Shown piece by piece: positions 1-9,106 of a DNA stretch of 64,000 bases (position 1 is its first letter; each line of letters starts with the position of its first letter). A program made the position numbers and the translations under genes. Under the pieces are notes generated by a model. The model was given only the letters and a program-made list of their open reading frames with translations, searched no databases and was not told the DNA's origin. This DNA is from CBFDBF01 sp050287965 (GTDB lineage: Bacteria; Pseudomonadota; Gammaproteobacteria; Chromatiales; Chromatiaceae): assembly GCA_050287965.1 (NCBI GenBank), contig JBNKCX010000013.1, forward strand, positions 1-64,000, read 5' to 3'.

Positions 1-62
1 CCGGGACGGTGAGGAACGCAGGGTACCCCGCAGGGGCAAGTCGTGGAGTGCCCTTTTCTTTC

Positions 63-96
63 GCCTATTTCTTTTGGGCAAGCAAAAGAAATAGGC
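63..96. repeat. Intergenic inverted repeat (14-bp stem)
   Basis: GCCTATTTCTTTTG is followed by a 6-base loop and its exact reverse complement. There is no T-run directly after it, so it looks more like a dispersed palindromic element than a terminator. The whole first 299 bases otherwise hold no gene that I can support; they form the 5' flank of trmJ. Confidence 0.6.
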
Positions 97-299
97 TCGC
101 AGCTTTTTAGATAAAGCAGGTGAAAAGCACAGAAGCCTATAGGCTGCGAAATTATTTACCAGACCAGAAATTCCACTACAGACAGGTCACGAAACTAATT
201 ACCTGAATGAAAAACGAGCTAAAGGCCTGTCGGGTTCTTACCCCACCAAAAGAACAACAAGATTCCGCTCCGGAACCGCATCCTGTAACCTTCCTATCC

Positions 300-1025
300 A
301 TGCTGAAAAATATTCGCATCGTCCTGATCGGGACCACTCATCCGGGAAATATCGGGGCTGTCGCCAGGGCCATGAAAAACATGTGCCTGGAACAGCTTTA
401 CCTGGTAAGCCCGCGCCAATACCCGGATGCCGAGGCTACCGCCAGGGCGTCCGGAGCCGACGATCTGTTGGCCAAGGCGAGGGTTTGCGACACCCTGGAT
501 GAGGCGCTGAAGGATTGCCGATTGGTGGTGGGTGCCAGTGCGCGTCTGCGGAGTGTGCAATGGCCGCAACTCCTGCCGCGAGAGAGCGCCGCTCGTCTTC
601 TGGGAGAAGCGACCAAAGGTGAGGTTGCGCTGCTTTTCGGTCGTGAAAGCTCAGGTCTCTCCAACGAGGAACTGGATCGTTGCCACTACCTGGTCCATAT
701 CCCGGCCAACGCCGATTACAGTTCGCTCAATCTTGCACAGGCGGTTCAGGTGCTTACCTATGAACTCCATCTCGCATCTCTCTCGGATGCATTTCAGGAG
801 CCGGAGCAGGCGGAAGTGGCCTCGGCGGAAATGATGGAGGGATTTTTTCAGCATCTGGAACAGACCATGGAAGAGATCGGGTTCTCCGATCCACGTCAAT
901 CCGACAAGCTTCGGCGCCGCTTGCGCCGCCTGTTTCTGCGTGCCCGTCCGGACGTGGATGAACTGAATATCCTGCGCGGACTCTTGAGTGCAGCCCAGGG
1001 AAGGAAGTCCATGCGTCGTTCCTAG
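300..1025 (+). CDS. trmJ: tRNA (cytidine/uridine-2'-O-)-methyltransferase TrmJ
   Basis: SPOUT-class enzyme that 2'-O-methylates position 32 of several tRNAs using S-adenosylmethionine. The N-terminus IRIVLIGTTHPGNIGAVARA is the family signature, and GRESSGLSNEEL and IPANADYSSLNLAQAVQ form the knotted cofactor site. The C-terminal 80 residues are the helical extension. The reading frame is open back to 207, but homology begins at the ATG at 300, giving 241 residues, the usual size. It sits directly upstream of cysE and the isc operon, the arrangement common in Gammaproteobacteria. The upstream start would add 31 residues with no family resemblance. Confidence 0.93.
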   Translation: MLKNIRIVLIGTTHPGNIGAVARAMKNMCLEQLYLVSPRQYPDAEATARASGADDLLAKARVCDTLDEALKDCRLVVGASARLRSVQWPQLLPRESAARLLGEATKGEVALLFGRESSGLSNEELDRCHYLVHIPANADYSSLNLAQAVQVLTYELHLASLSDAFQEPEQAEVASAEMMEGFFQHLEQTMEEIGFSDPRQSDKLRRRLRRLFLRARPDVDELNILRGLLSAAQGRKSMRRS

Positions 1026-1172
1026 GAACGGTTCGGTACCCCGGCTTCGTCCGGAGACCGGCACAAAAATACCCTCTCTCCCTCTGGCCAACGGGAATAA
1101 TAATCTAGTAGAATAGTTGGTCTTTTATGGAACGGCGCACTATCGAGTGCCCGAGAAGATATAAATAACTAT

Positions 1173-1997
1173 ATGTTTTCAAGACTTAAGGAAGATATCT
1201 CCTGCGTATTTGACCGCGATCCGGCGGCGCGCAGCACCTTTGAGGTGCTATTGACCTATCCGGGGCTGCATGCGCTGCTGTTTCACAGGATGGCGCATCG
1301 CCTCTGGCACCTGGGGCTGCGCCTGCTGGCGCGCATGCTCTCCAATGTTGCCCGTTTGTTCACCGGTATCGAGATCCATCCGGCGGCGCAGATCGGTCGC
1401 CGTTTCTTTATCGATCACGGCATGGGCGTGGTGATCGGCGAGACTGCAGTGATCGGCGATGACTGCACCCTTTACCACGGCGTGACACTGGGTGGAACCA
1501 GTTGGGAACGGGGGAAGCGTCACCCGACCCTGGCGGATGACGTGGTGGTGGGTGCGGGAGCCAAGGTCCTGGGACCGGTGGAGATAGGTACGGGGGCCAG
1601 AATCGGTTCTAACGCGGTGGTCCTGAAAAGCGTTCCGGAGGGGGCCACGGTGGTGGGTGTTCCCGGGCGGCTGATAACGCCGGCGGCCCAGGATGCGGGT
1701 TTACGCCGCAAAAAGATCGCCGACAAGATGGGTTTCGACGCCTACGGCGCGACCCAGGACGCACCGGACCCGGTCGCTCACGCCATCAACTGCATGCTCG
1801 ATCATATCCATGTCATGGATCAGCGAATGCAGTCCATGTGCGAGTTGCTCAAGAAGATAGGGGGCGAAGATATGGATATCGATCTGCCCAGCCTGGACTC
1901 CTGTGAAATCGCCTCCACGGCGGAGGAGATCCTGAAAAGAAGAAATGCCGAATCCGCGGGTGAGCCCTTGAAAAATGGGGACGAAGAGCCCAAATAG
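1173..1997 (+). CDS. cysE: Serine O-acetyltransferase
   Basis: Makes O-acetylserine from serine and acetyl-CoA, the committed step of cysteine synthesis. The N-terminal helical part is followed by a left-handed beta-helix of hexapeptide repeats (about residues 65-160: IHPAAQIGRRFFIDHGMGVV, IGETAVIGDDCTLYHGVTLG). The catalytic His is in DHGMGVVIGE. The C-terminal 80 residues after the hexapeptides are longer and more charged than in the E. coli enzyme. Position just before iscR suggests cysteine supply for the IscS desulfurase; separate promoters cannot be excluded, since 59 bases separate it from iscR. Confidence 0.94.
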   Translation: MFSRLKEDISCVFDRDPAARSTFEVLLTYPGLHALLFHRMAHRLWHLGLRLLARMLSNVARLFTGIEIHPAAQIGRRFFIDHGMGVVIGETAVIGDDCTLYHGVTLGGTSWERGKRHPTLADDVVVGAGAKVLGPVEIGTGARIGSNAVVLKSVPEGATVVGVPGRLITPAAQDAGLRRKKIADKMGFDAYGATQDAPDPVAHAINCMLDHIHVMDQRMQSMCELLKKIGGEDMDIDLPSLDSCEIASTAEEILKRRNAESAGEPLKNGDEEPK

Positions 1998-2056
1998 TTG
2001 ATTGAATTACTATGTCTTATATATTAGTGTTTGCCGATATTTTAGGAGAGTAACAC

Positions 2057-2551
2057 GTGAGGCTGACTACAAAAGGCCGCTATGCGGTAACCGCCATGCT
2101 GGATCTGGCGCTGCATCAGGGCGAAGGCCCCATAACATTGGCGGATGTGGCCAAACGGCAGGGTATCTCGCTCTCTTACCTGGAACAGCTTTTTTCCCGG
2201 CTGCGTAAACGTTCGCTGGTAACCAGCGTCCGGGGACCGGGGGGAGGTTACAGCCTCGGGCGTGACGCGGATCAGATCCCTATCGCCGAAGTGATCACGG
2301 CAGTGGATGAAGTGGTCGATACCACCAGCTGCGGCGGATCCCATAATTGTCACGATAACCGCCGCTGCCTTACCCACGATCTCTGGCAGGATCTCAGCAG
2401 CAGGATTCACGACTACCTGAACGGAATCAGCCTCGGTGATCTCATGTCGCGTCAGGTGGTGCAGCGGATCGCCGCCCGCCAGGATGCCTGTTGTAAAGAT
2501 TTCATGGAAACAGAATCCCTGCCGGAGCAGCATCCCCGGACCGGGACCTGA
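2057..2551 (+). CDS. iscR: Fe-S cluster-sensing transcriptional regulator IscR
   Basis: Rrf2-family regulator that carries a [2Fe-2S] cluster and represses its own isc operon when clusters are plentiful. The winged helix is residues 1-65 (RLTTKGRYAVTAMLDLA, YLEQLFSRLRKRSLVTSVRG). The cluster ligands Cys92, Cys98, Cys104 and His107 are at the same residue numbers as in E. coli. Starts with GTG, 6 bases after AGGAGAG (2044-2050). First gene of the isc operon; the 59-base upstream gap is AT-rich and is the likely place for its promoter and operator, though I cannot assign boxes with confidence. Confidence 0.96.
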   Translation: MRLTTKGRYAVTAMLDLALHQGEGPITLADVAKRQGISLSYLEQLFSRLRKRSLVTSVRGPGGGYSLGRDADQIPIAEVITAVDEVVDTTSCGGSHNCHDNRRCLTHDLWQDLSSRIHDYLNGISLGDLMSRQVVQRIAARQDACCKDFMETESLPEQHPRTGT

Positions 2552-2584
2552 TTTTTATCTGGAAACCGTACCACGGAGCAATCG

Positions 2585-3799
2585 ATGAAGTTACCAATCT
2601 ATATGGATTATTCGGCAACCACACCGGTTGATCCGCGGGTGGCGGAGAAGATGTGTGAATGTCTTACCCTGAGCGGTAACTTCGGCAATCCCGCTTCCCG
2701 TTCGCACCAGTACGGCTGGAATGCGGATGAAGCCGTGGAGCGGGCGCGTCGTGATGTGGCGGTGCTGATCAACGCCGATCCGAAGGAGATCGTCTGGACC
2801 TCGGGAGCGACCGAGTCCGACAATCTCGCGATAAAGGGTGTCGCCCACTTCTACCATAAGAAGGGGAAGCACATCATCACCTGTAAAACCGAACATAAGG
2901 CGGTTCTCGACACCTGTCGGCAACTGGAGCGCGAGGGTTACGAGGTCACCTACCTTGACCCCGAACCGAGCGGTCTCGTGGATCTGGGAAAACTGGAAGC
3001 GGCTCTGCGTGATGACACCATCCTGGTCTCCATCATGCACGTGAATAATGAGATCGGTGTGATTCAGGATATCGGGGCAATCGGTGAACTGACCCGTTCC
3101 CGGAAGATCCTGTTTCATGTGGATGCCGCGCAGAGCGCGGGCAAGGTGCCGATCGATCTGGAGGCCGTGAAAGTGGACCTGATGTCCCTGTCGGCGCACA
3201 AGATCTACGGACCCAAAGGTATAGGCGCCCTCTATGTGCGTCGTAAACCGCGGGTGCGTATCGAGGCCCAGATGCATGGTGGCGGTCATGAGCGGGGAAT
3301 GCGTTCCGGGACGCTCGCTACCCATCAGATCGTGGGTATGGGGGAGGCCTTCCGTATTGCCCGGGAGGAGATGGAGAGCGAGAACGAGCGCATCCTTTCG
3401 CTGCGTAACCGTCTGTGGGACGGTATCAAGGATATGGAGGAGGTCTACCTGAACGGTGATCTGGAGCATCGCATCGGGGGAAACCTGAACGTGAGTTTCA
3501 ACTATGTGGAAGGTGAATCCCTGATCATGGCGCTGAAGGATATGGCGGTATCCTCCGGTTCCGCCTGTACCTCCGCGAGTCTTGAACCCAGTTATGTACT
3601 GCGGGCTCTCGGACGGGACGATGAACTGGCCCACAGCTCCATCCGTTTCACTATCGGGCGTTTCACCACGGCGGAAGAGGTGGATTACGTGATCGACAAG
3701 ATCCGCACCCAGGTCGACAGGCTGCGGGAACTCTCACCGCTATGGGATATGTATAAAGAGGGCATCGACCTGAAGTCGGTGACCTGGGCTGCGCATTGA
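2585..3799 (+). CDS. iscS: Cysteine desulfurase IscS
   Basis: PLP-dependent enzyme that removes sulfur from cysteine and passes it as a persulfide to IscU, TusA and other acceptors. Length (404) equals the E. coli protein and the alignment is essentially ungapped. The PLP lysine is in SLSAHKIYGPKG and the mobile-loop catalytic cysteine in SSGSACTSASLEPS. In this window it probably also feeds sulfur toward the molybdenum cofactor pathway through the TusA-like protein at 57.7 kb; that link is inference. Confidence 0.97.
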   Translation: MKLPIYMDYSATTPVDPRVAEKMCECLTLSGNFGNPASRSHQYGWNADEAVERARRDVAVLINADPKEIVWTSGATESDNLAIKGVAHFYHKKGKHIITCKTEHKAVLDTCRQLEREGYEVTYLDPEPSGLVDLGKLEAALRDDTILVSIMHVNNEIGVIQDIGAIGELTRSRKILFHVDAAQSAGKVPIDLEAVKVDLMSLSAHKIYGPKGIGALYVRRKPRVRIEAQMHGGGHERGMRSGTLATHQIVGMGEAFRIAREEMESENERILSLRNRLWDGIKDMEEVYLNGDLEHRIGGNLNVSFNYVEGESLIMALKDMAVSSGSACTSASLEPSYVLRALGRDDELAHSSIRFTIGRFTTAEEVDYVIDKIRTQVDRLRELSPLWDMYKEGIDLKSVTWAAH

Positions 3800-3831
3800 A
3801 GCAATGGGCACAGAGGTAGGAGATTAGGAAC

Positions 3832-4218
3832 ATGGCGTACAGCGACAAGGTTCTGGACCATTACGAGAATCCCCGCAATGTGGGGACGTTGGACAAGAAT
3901 GACAAAGATGTAGGTACCGGTATGGTGGGTGCGCCCGCTTGCGGTGACGTTATGCGACTGCAGATCAAGGTCAACGACAAAGGTGTTATCGAGGATGCCA
4001 AGTTCAAGACCTACGGCTGCGGGTCCGCCATCGCCTCCAGCAGCCTCCTGACCGAATGGGTAAAGGGAAAGACCCTGGAGGAAGCGCAGCAGATCAAGAA
4101 CTCGCAGATCGCCGAGGAACTGGCGCTGCCTCCGGTGAAGGTTCACTGTTCGGTTCTGGCTGAGGATGCCATCAAGGCCGCGGTTAACGACTATACCCAA
4201 AAGCAGAAGAAGTCCTGA
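3832..4218 (+). CDS. iscU: Fe-S cluster assembly scaffold IscU
   Basis: Scaffold on which [2Fe-2S] clusters are built from IscS sulfur. The three conserved cysteines are in GAPACGDVM, YGCGSAIASSS and KVHCSVLAEDA, and the HscA recognition motif LPPVK precedes the last one. 128 residues, the normal length. Lies 32 bases after iscS and 20 before iscA, in one transcription unit. Confidence 0.97.
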   Translation: MAYSDKVLDHYENPRNVGTLDKNDKDVGTGMVGAPACGDVMRLQIKVNDKGVIEDAKFKTYGCGSAIASSSLLTEWVKGKTLEEAQQIKNSQIAEELALPPVKVHCSVLAEDAIKAAVNDYTQKQKKS

Positions 4219-4238
4219 TGCGGGGTCGGGAGTAGATT

Positions 4239-4562
4239 ATGGCGATTACATTGACCGAAGCGGCGGCGGACCGGGTACACCGTTTTCTCGAAAGCCGCGG
4301 TAAAGGATTGGGTATCCGGCTGGGTGTAAAGACCTCCGGCTGTTCCGGCATGGCCTATCTGCTGGAGTTCGCCGATCAACAGGAAGAGGACGACGTGGTA
4401 TTTGAGGACCGCGGCGTGAAGGTGTTTGTGGATCCCAAGAGTCTGGTCTATCTCGACGGCACCGAAGTGGACTTCACCAAGGAGGGTCTTAACGAAGGCT
4501 TCAAGTTCAATAACCCGAACGCCCAGGCCGCCTGCGGTTGCGGTGAGAGCTTCTCTGTCTGA
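4239..4562 (+). CDS. iscA: Iron-sulfur cluster assembly protein IscA
   Basis: A-type carrier that delivers clusters to apoproteins, mainly [4Fe-4S] targets. HesB/IscA fold of 107 residues with the three conserved cysteines in KTSGCSGMAY and the C-terminal CGCGESF motif. It follows iscU closely. A 141-base gap with palindromes then separates it from hscB, which is larger than the other gaps in the operon. Confidence 0.96.
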   Translation: MAITLTEAAADRVHRFLESRGKGLGIRLGVKTSGCSGMAYLLEFADQQEEDDVVFEDRGVKVFVDPKSLVYLDGTEVDFTKEGLNEGFKFNNPNAQAACGCGESFSV

Positions 4563-4616
4563 TCGATCAAGTTAGGGTTATTCGCCCGGCTTCTATGTGT
4601 TTGCGTTATCGAGTAG

Positions 4617-4670
4617 GGCAGGCTGTGCCTGCCGTGGGTGTGTCGGCGAGCGTAGCCCACCCCACGGGCT
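4617..4670. repeat. Tandem palindromes in the iscA-hscB gap
   Basis: GGCAGGC-TGT-GCCTGCC (4617-4633) is followed by CCGTGGG (4632-4638) pairing with CCCACGG (4661-4667) and by AGCCC/GGGCT (4654-4670). No T-run follows. These stems could stabilise the upstream mRNA or reduce readthrough between iscRSUA and hscBA. They resemble the short GC-rich palindromes scattered through gammaproteobacterial genomes. Confidence 0.5.
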
Positions 4671-4703
4671 TTGCGTTTTAATTTGTGGGTAGATTTGTAG
4701 CGG

Positions 4704-5240
4704 ATGCTCGATTTTAAAAAAAATTACTTCGAACTGTTCGGGTTGCCGGTCAGTTACACCGTGGATCGTGCTGCTCTTGCGAGTCACTATCGTGATCTGC
4801 AACGCAAGATACATCCGGATCGTTTTGCCAATGCTTCCGACCAGGAGAAGCGCATCTCCATGCAGGGAGCCGCTCTTCTGAACCAGGCGCTGGAGACCCT
4901 GAAGGATCCGATCCTGCGCGGCCGTTACCTGCTTTCCCTTCGTGGTGTGGAGATGGACGTCACCAAGAGCACCGGGGATGCTGCGTTTCTTATGGAGCAG
5001 CTGGAACTGCGGGAGGAACTGGCGGAAGCGAAAGCGAGTGCGGATCCTTATGAGGTGATCGGGCGGATTATGGCGGATATTAAAAAGCGGTTGGACGCCT
5101 TCGGTGAGGAGTTGGCGGCGCTGTTTGATGAATCCGGCCCGAAAGAGTTGGAGGCAGTGGAAGAGATCCTGCGCAAGATGCAGTTCCTGCAGAAGCTGCA
5201 GCACGATGCCGAGCTGCTGGAAACGGAGTTGGAGGACTGA
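4704..5240 (+). CDS. hscB: Fe-S cluster co-chaperone HscB (Hsc20)
   Basis: J-domain co-chaperone that brings IscU to HscA and stimulates its ATPase. The J domain covers residues 1-75 with the HPD motif in RKIHPDRFAN; the C-terminal three-helix domain that binds IscU follows. 178 residues, close to the usual 171. Its stop TGA overlaps the hscA start by one base, implying translational coupling. Confidence 0.95.
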   Translation: MLDFKKNYFELFGLPVSYTVDRAALASHYRDLQRKIHPDRFANASDQEKRISMQGAALLNQALETLKDPILRGRYLLSLRGVEMDVTKSTGDAAFLMEQLELREELAEAKASADPYEVIGRIMADIKKRLDAFGEELAALFDESGPKELEAVEEILRKMQFLQKLQHDAELLETELED

Positions 5241-7111
5241 TGGCACTGTTGCAACTCTTGGAACCGGGGCAGTCCGCCGCACCCCATCAGCATCGACTGG
5301 CGGTGGGAATCGATCTGGGTACCACCAACTCCCTGGTGGCCTCCGTTCGCAGCGGCACGGCCGAGACCCTGCCGGATGCTCAGGGGCGGCATCTGTTGCC
5401 CTCGGTGGTTCGCTATATGGAAGAGGGGGTCGTGGTCGGATATGAGGCCCGGGAGGCCGCCGCCGGCGATCCGCTCAATACCATCGTCTCGGTCAAGCGT
5501 CTGGTGGGCCGAGGTCTGGATGATGTGAAGACCCTGGGCGGGCGCCTGCCCTACGATTTTTCCCGGGAACAGGCGGCGGTACCCCGTATCCGTACCGTGG
5601 CCGGAGAGGTAAGTCCGGTGGAGGTCTCCGCCGAGATCCTGAAGAACCTGGCGCGGCGGGCGCAGGAGACCCTGGGCGGAGATCTTACCGGTGTGGTGAT
5701 AACCGTACCGGCCTATTTTGACGATGCCCAGCGCCAGGCGACCAAGGACGCCGCCAGGCTGGCGGGGTTGCATGTGCTGCGACTGTTGAACGAACCCACC
5801 GCCGCCGCCGTGGCCTATGGGCTGGACAGCGGCTCCGAAGGGGTGCATGCGATTTATGATCTGGGCGGCGGGACCTTCGATATATCTATCCTGAGACTCA
5901 ATCGCGGGGTCTTTGAGGTGCTTGCAACCGGCGGAGATTCGGCCCTGGGTGGAGACGACTTCGACCGGACCCTGGCGGAGTGGATCATGCAGCAGGCCGG
6001 TATAAAGGAGGATGCCGGCCACGCCCTGCTGCGGCGTCTGATGCGGGACGCCTGCGCGGCGAAAGAGGCGTTGACCGACAGCGAAATCGCTGATCTGAAG
6101 ATCGAGCTGGAAGACGGCGGTTTCTGGGAAGGCAGTCTCAGCCGCGAACAGTTTAATGAACTGGTGGACCCGCTGATCCGCAAGACCCTGGCCCCGTGTC
6201 GTCGCGCTCTGCGCGATGCGGGCATTTCCGCCGAAGAGGTGGAGGACGTGGTCATGGTGGGCGGTTCGACCCGCGTTCCCCGGGTGCGGGAGCTGGTGGG
6301 CGAGTTCTTCGGTACGCAGCCGCTGGTGAGTATCGATCCCGACCGCGTGGTGGCCATCGGGGCCGCCCTGCAGGCGGATGTCCTGGTGGGCAACAAACCG
6401 GACGACGAGATGCTGCTGCTGGACGTGATTCCGCTCTCCCTGGGTATCGAGACCATGGGCGGGCTGGTGGAAAAGATCATTCCGCGCAATACCACCATTC
6501 CGGTGGCGCGGGCCCAGGAGTTCACCACCTTCAAGGACGGTCAGACCGCTCTCGCGGTGCATGTGTTGCAGGGGGAACGGGATCTGGTGAGCGATTGCCG
6601 TTCCCTGGCCCGTTTCGAGCTGCGCGGTATCCCACCCATGGTGGCGGGCGCCGCCCGTATCCGCGTCACCTATGCGGTGGATGCGGACGGGCTGCTGAGC
6701 GTGGAGGCGGAAGAGCAGACCAGCGGCGTGAAGGCGAGTATCGAGGTCAAGCCTTCCTACGGCCTTACGGACGCCGAGATCGAGACCATGCTGCGGGAAT
6801 CCGTGGAGCACGCCCAGGGCGATATGGAGGCGCGGCGACTGCGTGAGCAGCAGGTGGAGGCGGAGCGGGTTATCGAAGCGCTGGTCTCAGCCCTGGAAGC
6901 GGATGGAGACAAGTTGCTGAATGAGCAGGAGAAGGCCGGGATTATCAAAGAGCTGGAGAAGCTGGTTGAGACCTCCCGCGGCCATGACCACAGCGCCATC
7001 GAAGAGGGGATCAAGGCCCTGGAGAAACAGTGCGAGTTCTACGTGGAGCGCCGCATGAACGCTAGCATCAGCGCCGCCATGTCCGGGCATTCGGTAGATG
7101 AGTTTGAATAG
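5240..7111 (+). CDS. hscA: Hsp70-class chaperone HscA
   Basis: Specialised Hsp70 that binds the LPPVK segment of IscU and drives cluster transfer. The nucleotide-binding domain begins with VGIDLGTTNSLVAS and contains the phosphate-2 motif YDLGGGTFDISIL and adenosine motif VVMVGGSTRVPRV. The substrate-binding domain follows to about residue 560 and the helical lid to the end. 623 residues against about 616 in E. coli. The first 20 residues before the DLGTTNS strand are typical for HscA rather than DnaK. Confidence 0.96.
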   Translation: MALLQLLEPGQSAAPHQHRLAVGIDLGTTNSLVASVRSGTAETLPDAQGRHLLPSVVRYMEEGVVVGYEAREAAAGDPLNTIVSVKRLVGRGLDDVKTLGGRLPYDFSREQAAVPRIRTVAGEVSPVEVSAEILKNLARRAQETLGGDLTGVVITVPAYFDDAQRQATKDAARLAGLHVLRLLNEPTAAAVAYGLDSGSEGVHAIYDLGGGTFDISILRLNRGVFEVLATGGDSALGGDDFDRTLAEWIMQQAGIKEDAGHALLRRLMRDACAAKEALTDSEIADLKIELEDGGFWEGSLSREQFNELVDPLIRKTLAPCRRALRDAGISAEEVEDVVMVGGSTRVPRVRELVGEFFGTQPLVSIDPDRVVAIGAALQADVLVGNKPDDEMLLLDVIPLSLGIETMGGLVEKIIPRNTTIPVARAQEFTTFKDGQTALAVHVLQGERDLVSDCRSLARFELRGIPPMVAGAARIRVTYAVDADGLLSVEAEEQTSGVKASIEVKPSYGLTDAEIETMLRESVEHAQGDMEARRLREQQVEAERVIEALVSALEADGDKLLNEQEKAGIIKELEKLVETSRGHDHSAIEEGIKALEKQCEFYVERRMNASISAAMSGHSVDEFE

Positions 7112-7122
7112 GTTATATCCGC

Positions 7123-7253
7123 TACGGAGGGCACAGAGGACACGGAGATTCTTAGGTAGGTGGGCGGTTGAGTTATATATGGATCGCTCAAACGACCAAC
7201 GCTGTTAGCTTTTTGAATTATGATTATTAAATACTCCGTGACCTCTGTGGTGA
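7123..7253. repeat. Dispersed inverted-repeat element, copy A
   Basis: Left end reads ACGGAGGGCACAGAGGACAC and the right end CTCCGTGACCTCTGTGGTGA, which are approximate inverted repeats around a 90-base unrelated AT-rich core. It lies between hscA and fdx. The same ends occur at 19796-19934 and 46932-47010, with a left-end-like fragment at 29779-29815. Confidence 0.7.
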
Positions 7254-7271
7254 AAATGTTATAGGTGTCCC

Positions 7272-7610
7272 ATGCCACGAATTAAATTTTTACCCCATGA
7301 AGAGCTCTGCCCGGAAGGGAAAGAGATCGAAGTGGAATCCGGAATCACCATCTGTGACGCCGCTCTGCAGAACGGTATCGAGATCGAGCACGCCTGCGAG
7401 AAGTCCTGCGCCTGCACCACCTGCCATGTCATCATCCGGGAAGGCTATGATTCCCTGGAGGAGCCGGAGATGGAGGAAGAGGACATGCTGGATCAGGCTT
7501 GGGGGCTGGAACCCGAATCCCGCCTCAGCTGTCAGGCACGGGTGGGGGAAGAGGATCTCGTTGTGGAGATTCCCAAATACACTATCAATCTTGCCTCCGA
7601 GAAACATTGA
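7272..7610 (+). CDS. fdx: ISC-type [2Fe-2S] ferredoxin
   Basis: Adrenodoxin-like ferredoxin that supplies electrons for cluster assembly on IscU. 112 residues with the ligand pattern CEKSCACTTC plus a distal Cys in RLSCQARVG. Separated from hscA by 160 bases that hold a dispersed repeat, yet followed after only 2 bases by iscX. Confidence 0.96.
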   Translation: MPRIKFLPHEELCPEGKEIEVESGITICDAALQNGIEIEHACEKSCACTTCHVIIREGYDSLEEPEMEEEDMLDQAWGLEPESRLSCQARVGEEDLVVEIPKYTINLASEKH

Positions 7611-7612
7611 TC

Positions 7613-7813
7613 ATGAGCCTGAAATGGACCGATTCGCTGGATATCGCCATTGAACTGGAGGAGTCCCATCCGGATGCGGATCCTACGCGGATCAACTTCG
7701 TGGATCTGCGGAACTGGGTTTTGGCGCTCCCTGATTTCGACGATGATCCCGAACACTCCGGTGAGAAGATCCTGGAGGCGATACAGATGGCCTGGATCGA
7801 GGAACGCACCTAG
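7613..7813 (+). CDS. iscX: Fe-S cluster assembly protein IscX
   Basis: Small acidic protein (66 residues) that binds IscS and iron and modulates desulfurase activity. The sequence MSLKWTDSLDIAIELEESHP and FVDLRNWVLALPDF match the family throughout. The ATG at 7613 is chosen because the family starts with MSLKW; the frame stays open farther upstream inside fdx. Last gene of the isc operon. Confidence 0.94.
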   Translation: MSLKWTDSLDIAIELEESHPDADPTRINFVDLRNWVLALPDFDDDPEHSGEKILEAIQMAWIEERT

Positions 7814-7825
7814 GTTCGGTCGTAG

Positions 7826-7843
7826 GTCCGGCTTCAGCCGGAC
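7826..7843. repeat. Palindrome after iscX
   Basis: GTCCGGCT-TC-AGCCGGAC, a perfect 8-bp stem with a 2-base loop. It lies between the convergent isc and ars operons. Without a T-run it is more likely a REP-like element than an intrinsic terminator, but it may help end transcription from both sides. Confidence 0.55.
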
Positions 7844-7898
7844 AATAGCGGCAAGGTGTTATCCGCCGGCCGGTTAAAGCGGGCCCTGCAAGGAAGGA

Positions 7899-8129
7899 TT
7901 ACAACCAAGAAGTGATGGTCTTGCGATCCGGGATTCCGCCCGCGTGTACCACCTGGCCGTCGATCACCACCGCCGGTGTCGACATCACGCCGTAGCTCAT
8001 TATCTGTGCGAAGTCTTCAACCTTTTCCAGCGTTACCTCCACCCCCAGTTCTTGCGCTGTCTTTTGAACCAGATCATAGGTGACCTGACAGTTGCGGCAA
8101 CCGCCGCCGAGTACCTTGATGTCTTTCAT
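7899..8129 (-). CDS. Small thioredoxin-fold protein (CxxC disulfide reductase family)
   Basis: A 76-residue protein with the redox motif GGGCRNC near the N-terminus and the cis-proline in MSTPAVVIDG, typical of the short archaeal-type thioredoxin/glutaredoxin-like family. The ATG at 8129 is chosen over an upstream start because it begins directly with the family's first beta strand and is preceded by AAGGGGA. It is the last gene of the arsenic operon, 16 bases after the permease gene. Such proteins often accompany ArsP-type permeases; a role in reducing ArsC or a thiol-bound metalloid is inference. Confidence 0.85.
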   Translation of the reverse strand: MKDIKVLGGGCRNCQVTYDLVQKTAQELGVEVTLEKVEDFAQIMSYGVMSTPAVVIDGQVVHAGGIPDRKTITSWL

Positions 8130-8145
8130 GTGATTCCCCTTGAGT

Positions 8146-9099
8146 TTATGACAACAGATTGAATCCCCACCCCACCAGGGTGAAGGCGACCGCAAGTACG
8201 GACGCGTAGAGCGCCAACGCCGGCCAACGTATAACCTTGCGCAGGATCAGCATCTCCGGCAGCGACAGAGCTGCAATACTCATCATCAGCGCCAGGGTGG
8301 TGCCCAGCGCCACCCCCTTGCCCAGCATCGCTTCCGCTATCGGAATCACGCCGGTAGCGTTGGAGTAGAGCGGTATGCCGAGCAGTACCGCCGCCGGCAC
8401 CGTGTACCAGGCGTCGCCACCGAGATGTTCCGTTACCCAGTGTTCGGGTACATAGCCGTGAAACAGCGCTCCGACGGCGATGCCGGCAAGTACCCATTTC
8501 CAGATACGTCCGACGATCTCTTTTACCTCTCCCCAGGCATAACGATGCCGACCCCGCAGTGAACGGTCCGGTTGCGGCAGCGCGTTTTCACCGACATGGA
8601 TCTTCCATACATACTCTTCCACCCAGCGTTCGGGACGGAAGCGTTCCATGGCAACGCCGCCGACGTAGGCTACCGCCAGACCGGACGCCACATATAGCGC
8701 CGCCAGTTTCCAACCCAGGATGCCGACCAGGATTACCGCGGCGACCTCATTGATCATGGGTGAGGCGATCAGGAAAGAGAAGGTGACGCCGAGGGGGATA
8801 CCGGCCTCGACAAAGCCGATAAACAGCGGCACGGAGGAGCAGGAGCAGAACGGTGTGACCGCACCGAGGGTAATAGCGGTTGAACGGGCCAGCCATTTCG
8901 GTTTGTTACGCACATAGTCGCGGACCCGCTCCGGCGAGAGCAGGGCGCGCAACATACCCATTAGGTAAATAATAATCAGCAGCAGTACGAATATTTTTGC
9001 AGTGTCGGCAATGAAGAAGTGCAGCGCGGCAGCACCGCGACCGGCGGGATCAAATCCGAGCAGATGGGATACGATATAGGTTGCGATAGTGTCGAACAT
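8146..9099 (-). CDS. DUF318/ArsP-type permease
   Basis: Integral membrane protein of 317 residues with about 8-9 hydrophobic segments. The signature TPFCSCSSVPLFIGF and the matching second-half motif LYSNATGVIPI are hallmarks of the DUF318 (YraQ/ArsP) family. ArsP members expel trivalent organoarsenicals; others have no known substrate. Placement between acr3 and a thioredoxin-like gene supports arsenic or related metalloid export, but the substrate is not proven by sequence. Confidence 0.87.
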   Translation of the reverse strand: MFDTIATYIVSHLLGFDPAGRGAAALHFFIADTAKIFVLLLIIIYLMGMLRALLSPERVRDYVRNKPKWLARSTAITLGAVTPFCSCSSVPLFIGFVEAGIPLGVTFSFLIASPMINEVAAVILVGILGWKLAALYVASGLAVAYVGGVAMERFRPERWVEEYVWKIHVGENALPQPDRSLRGRHRYAWGEVKEIVGRIWKWVLAGIAVGALFHGYVPEHWVTEHLGGDAWYTVPAAVLLGIPLYSNATGVIPIAEAMLGKGVALGTTLALMMSIAALSLPEMLILRKVIRWPALALYASVLAVAFTLVGWGFNLLS

Positions 9100-9106
9100 T
9101 TCAGTG

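Noticed and set aside
5048..6811. Minus-strand open frame of 587 codons opposite hscB/hscA
   Set aside because: Antisense shadow of hscA; no similarity to any family I know.
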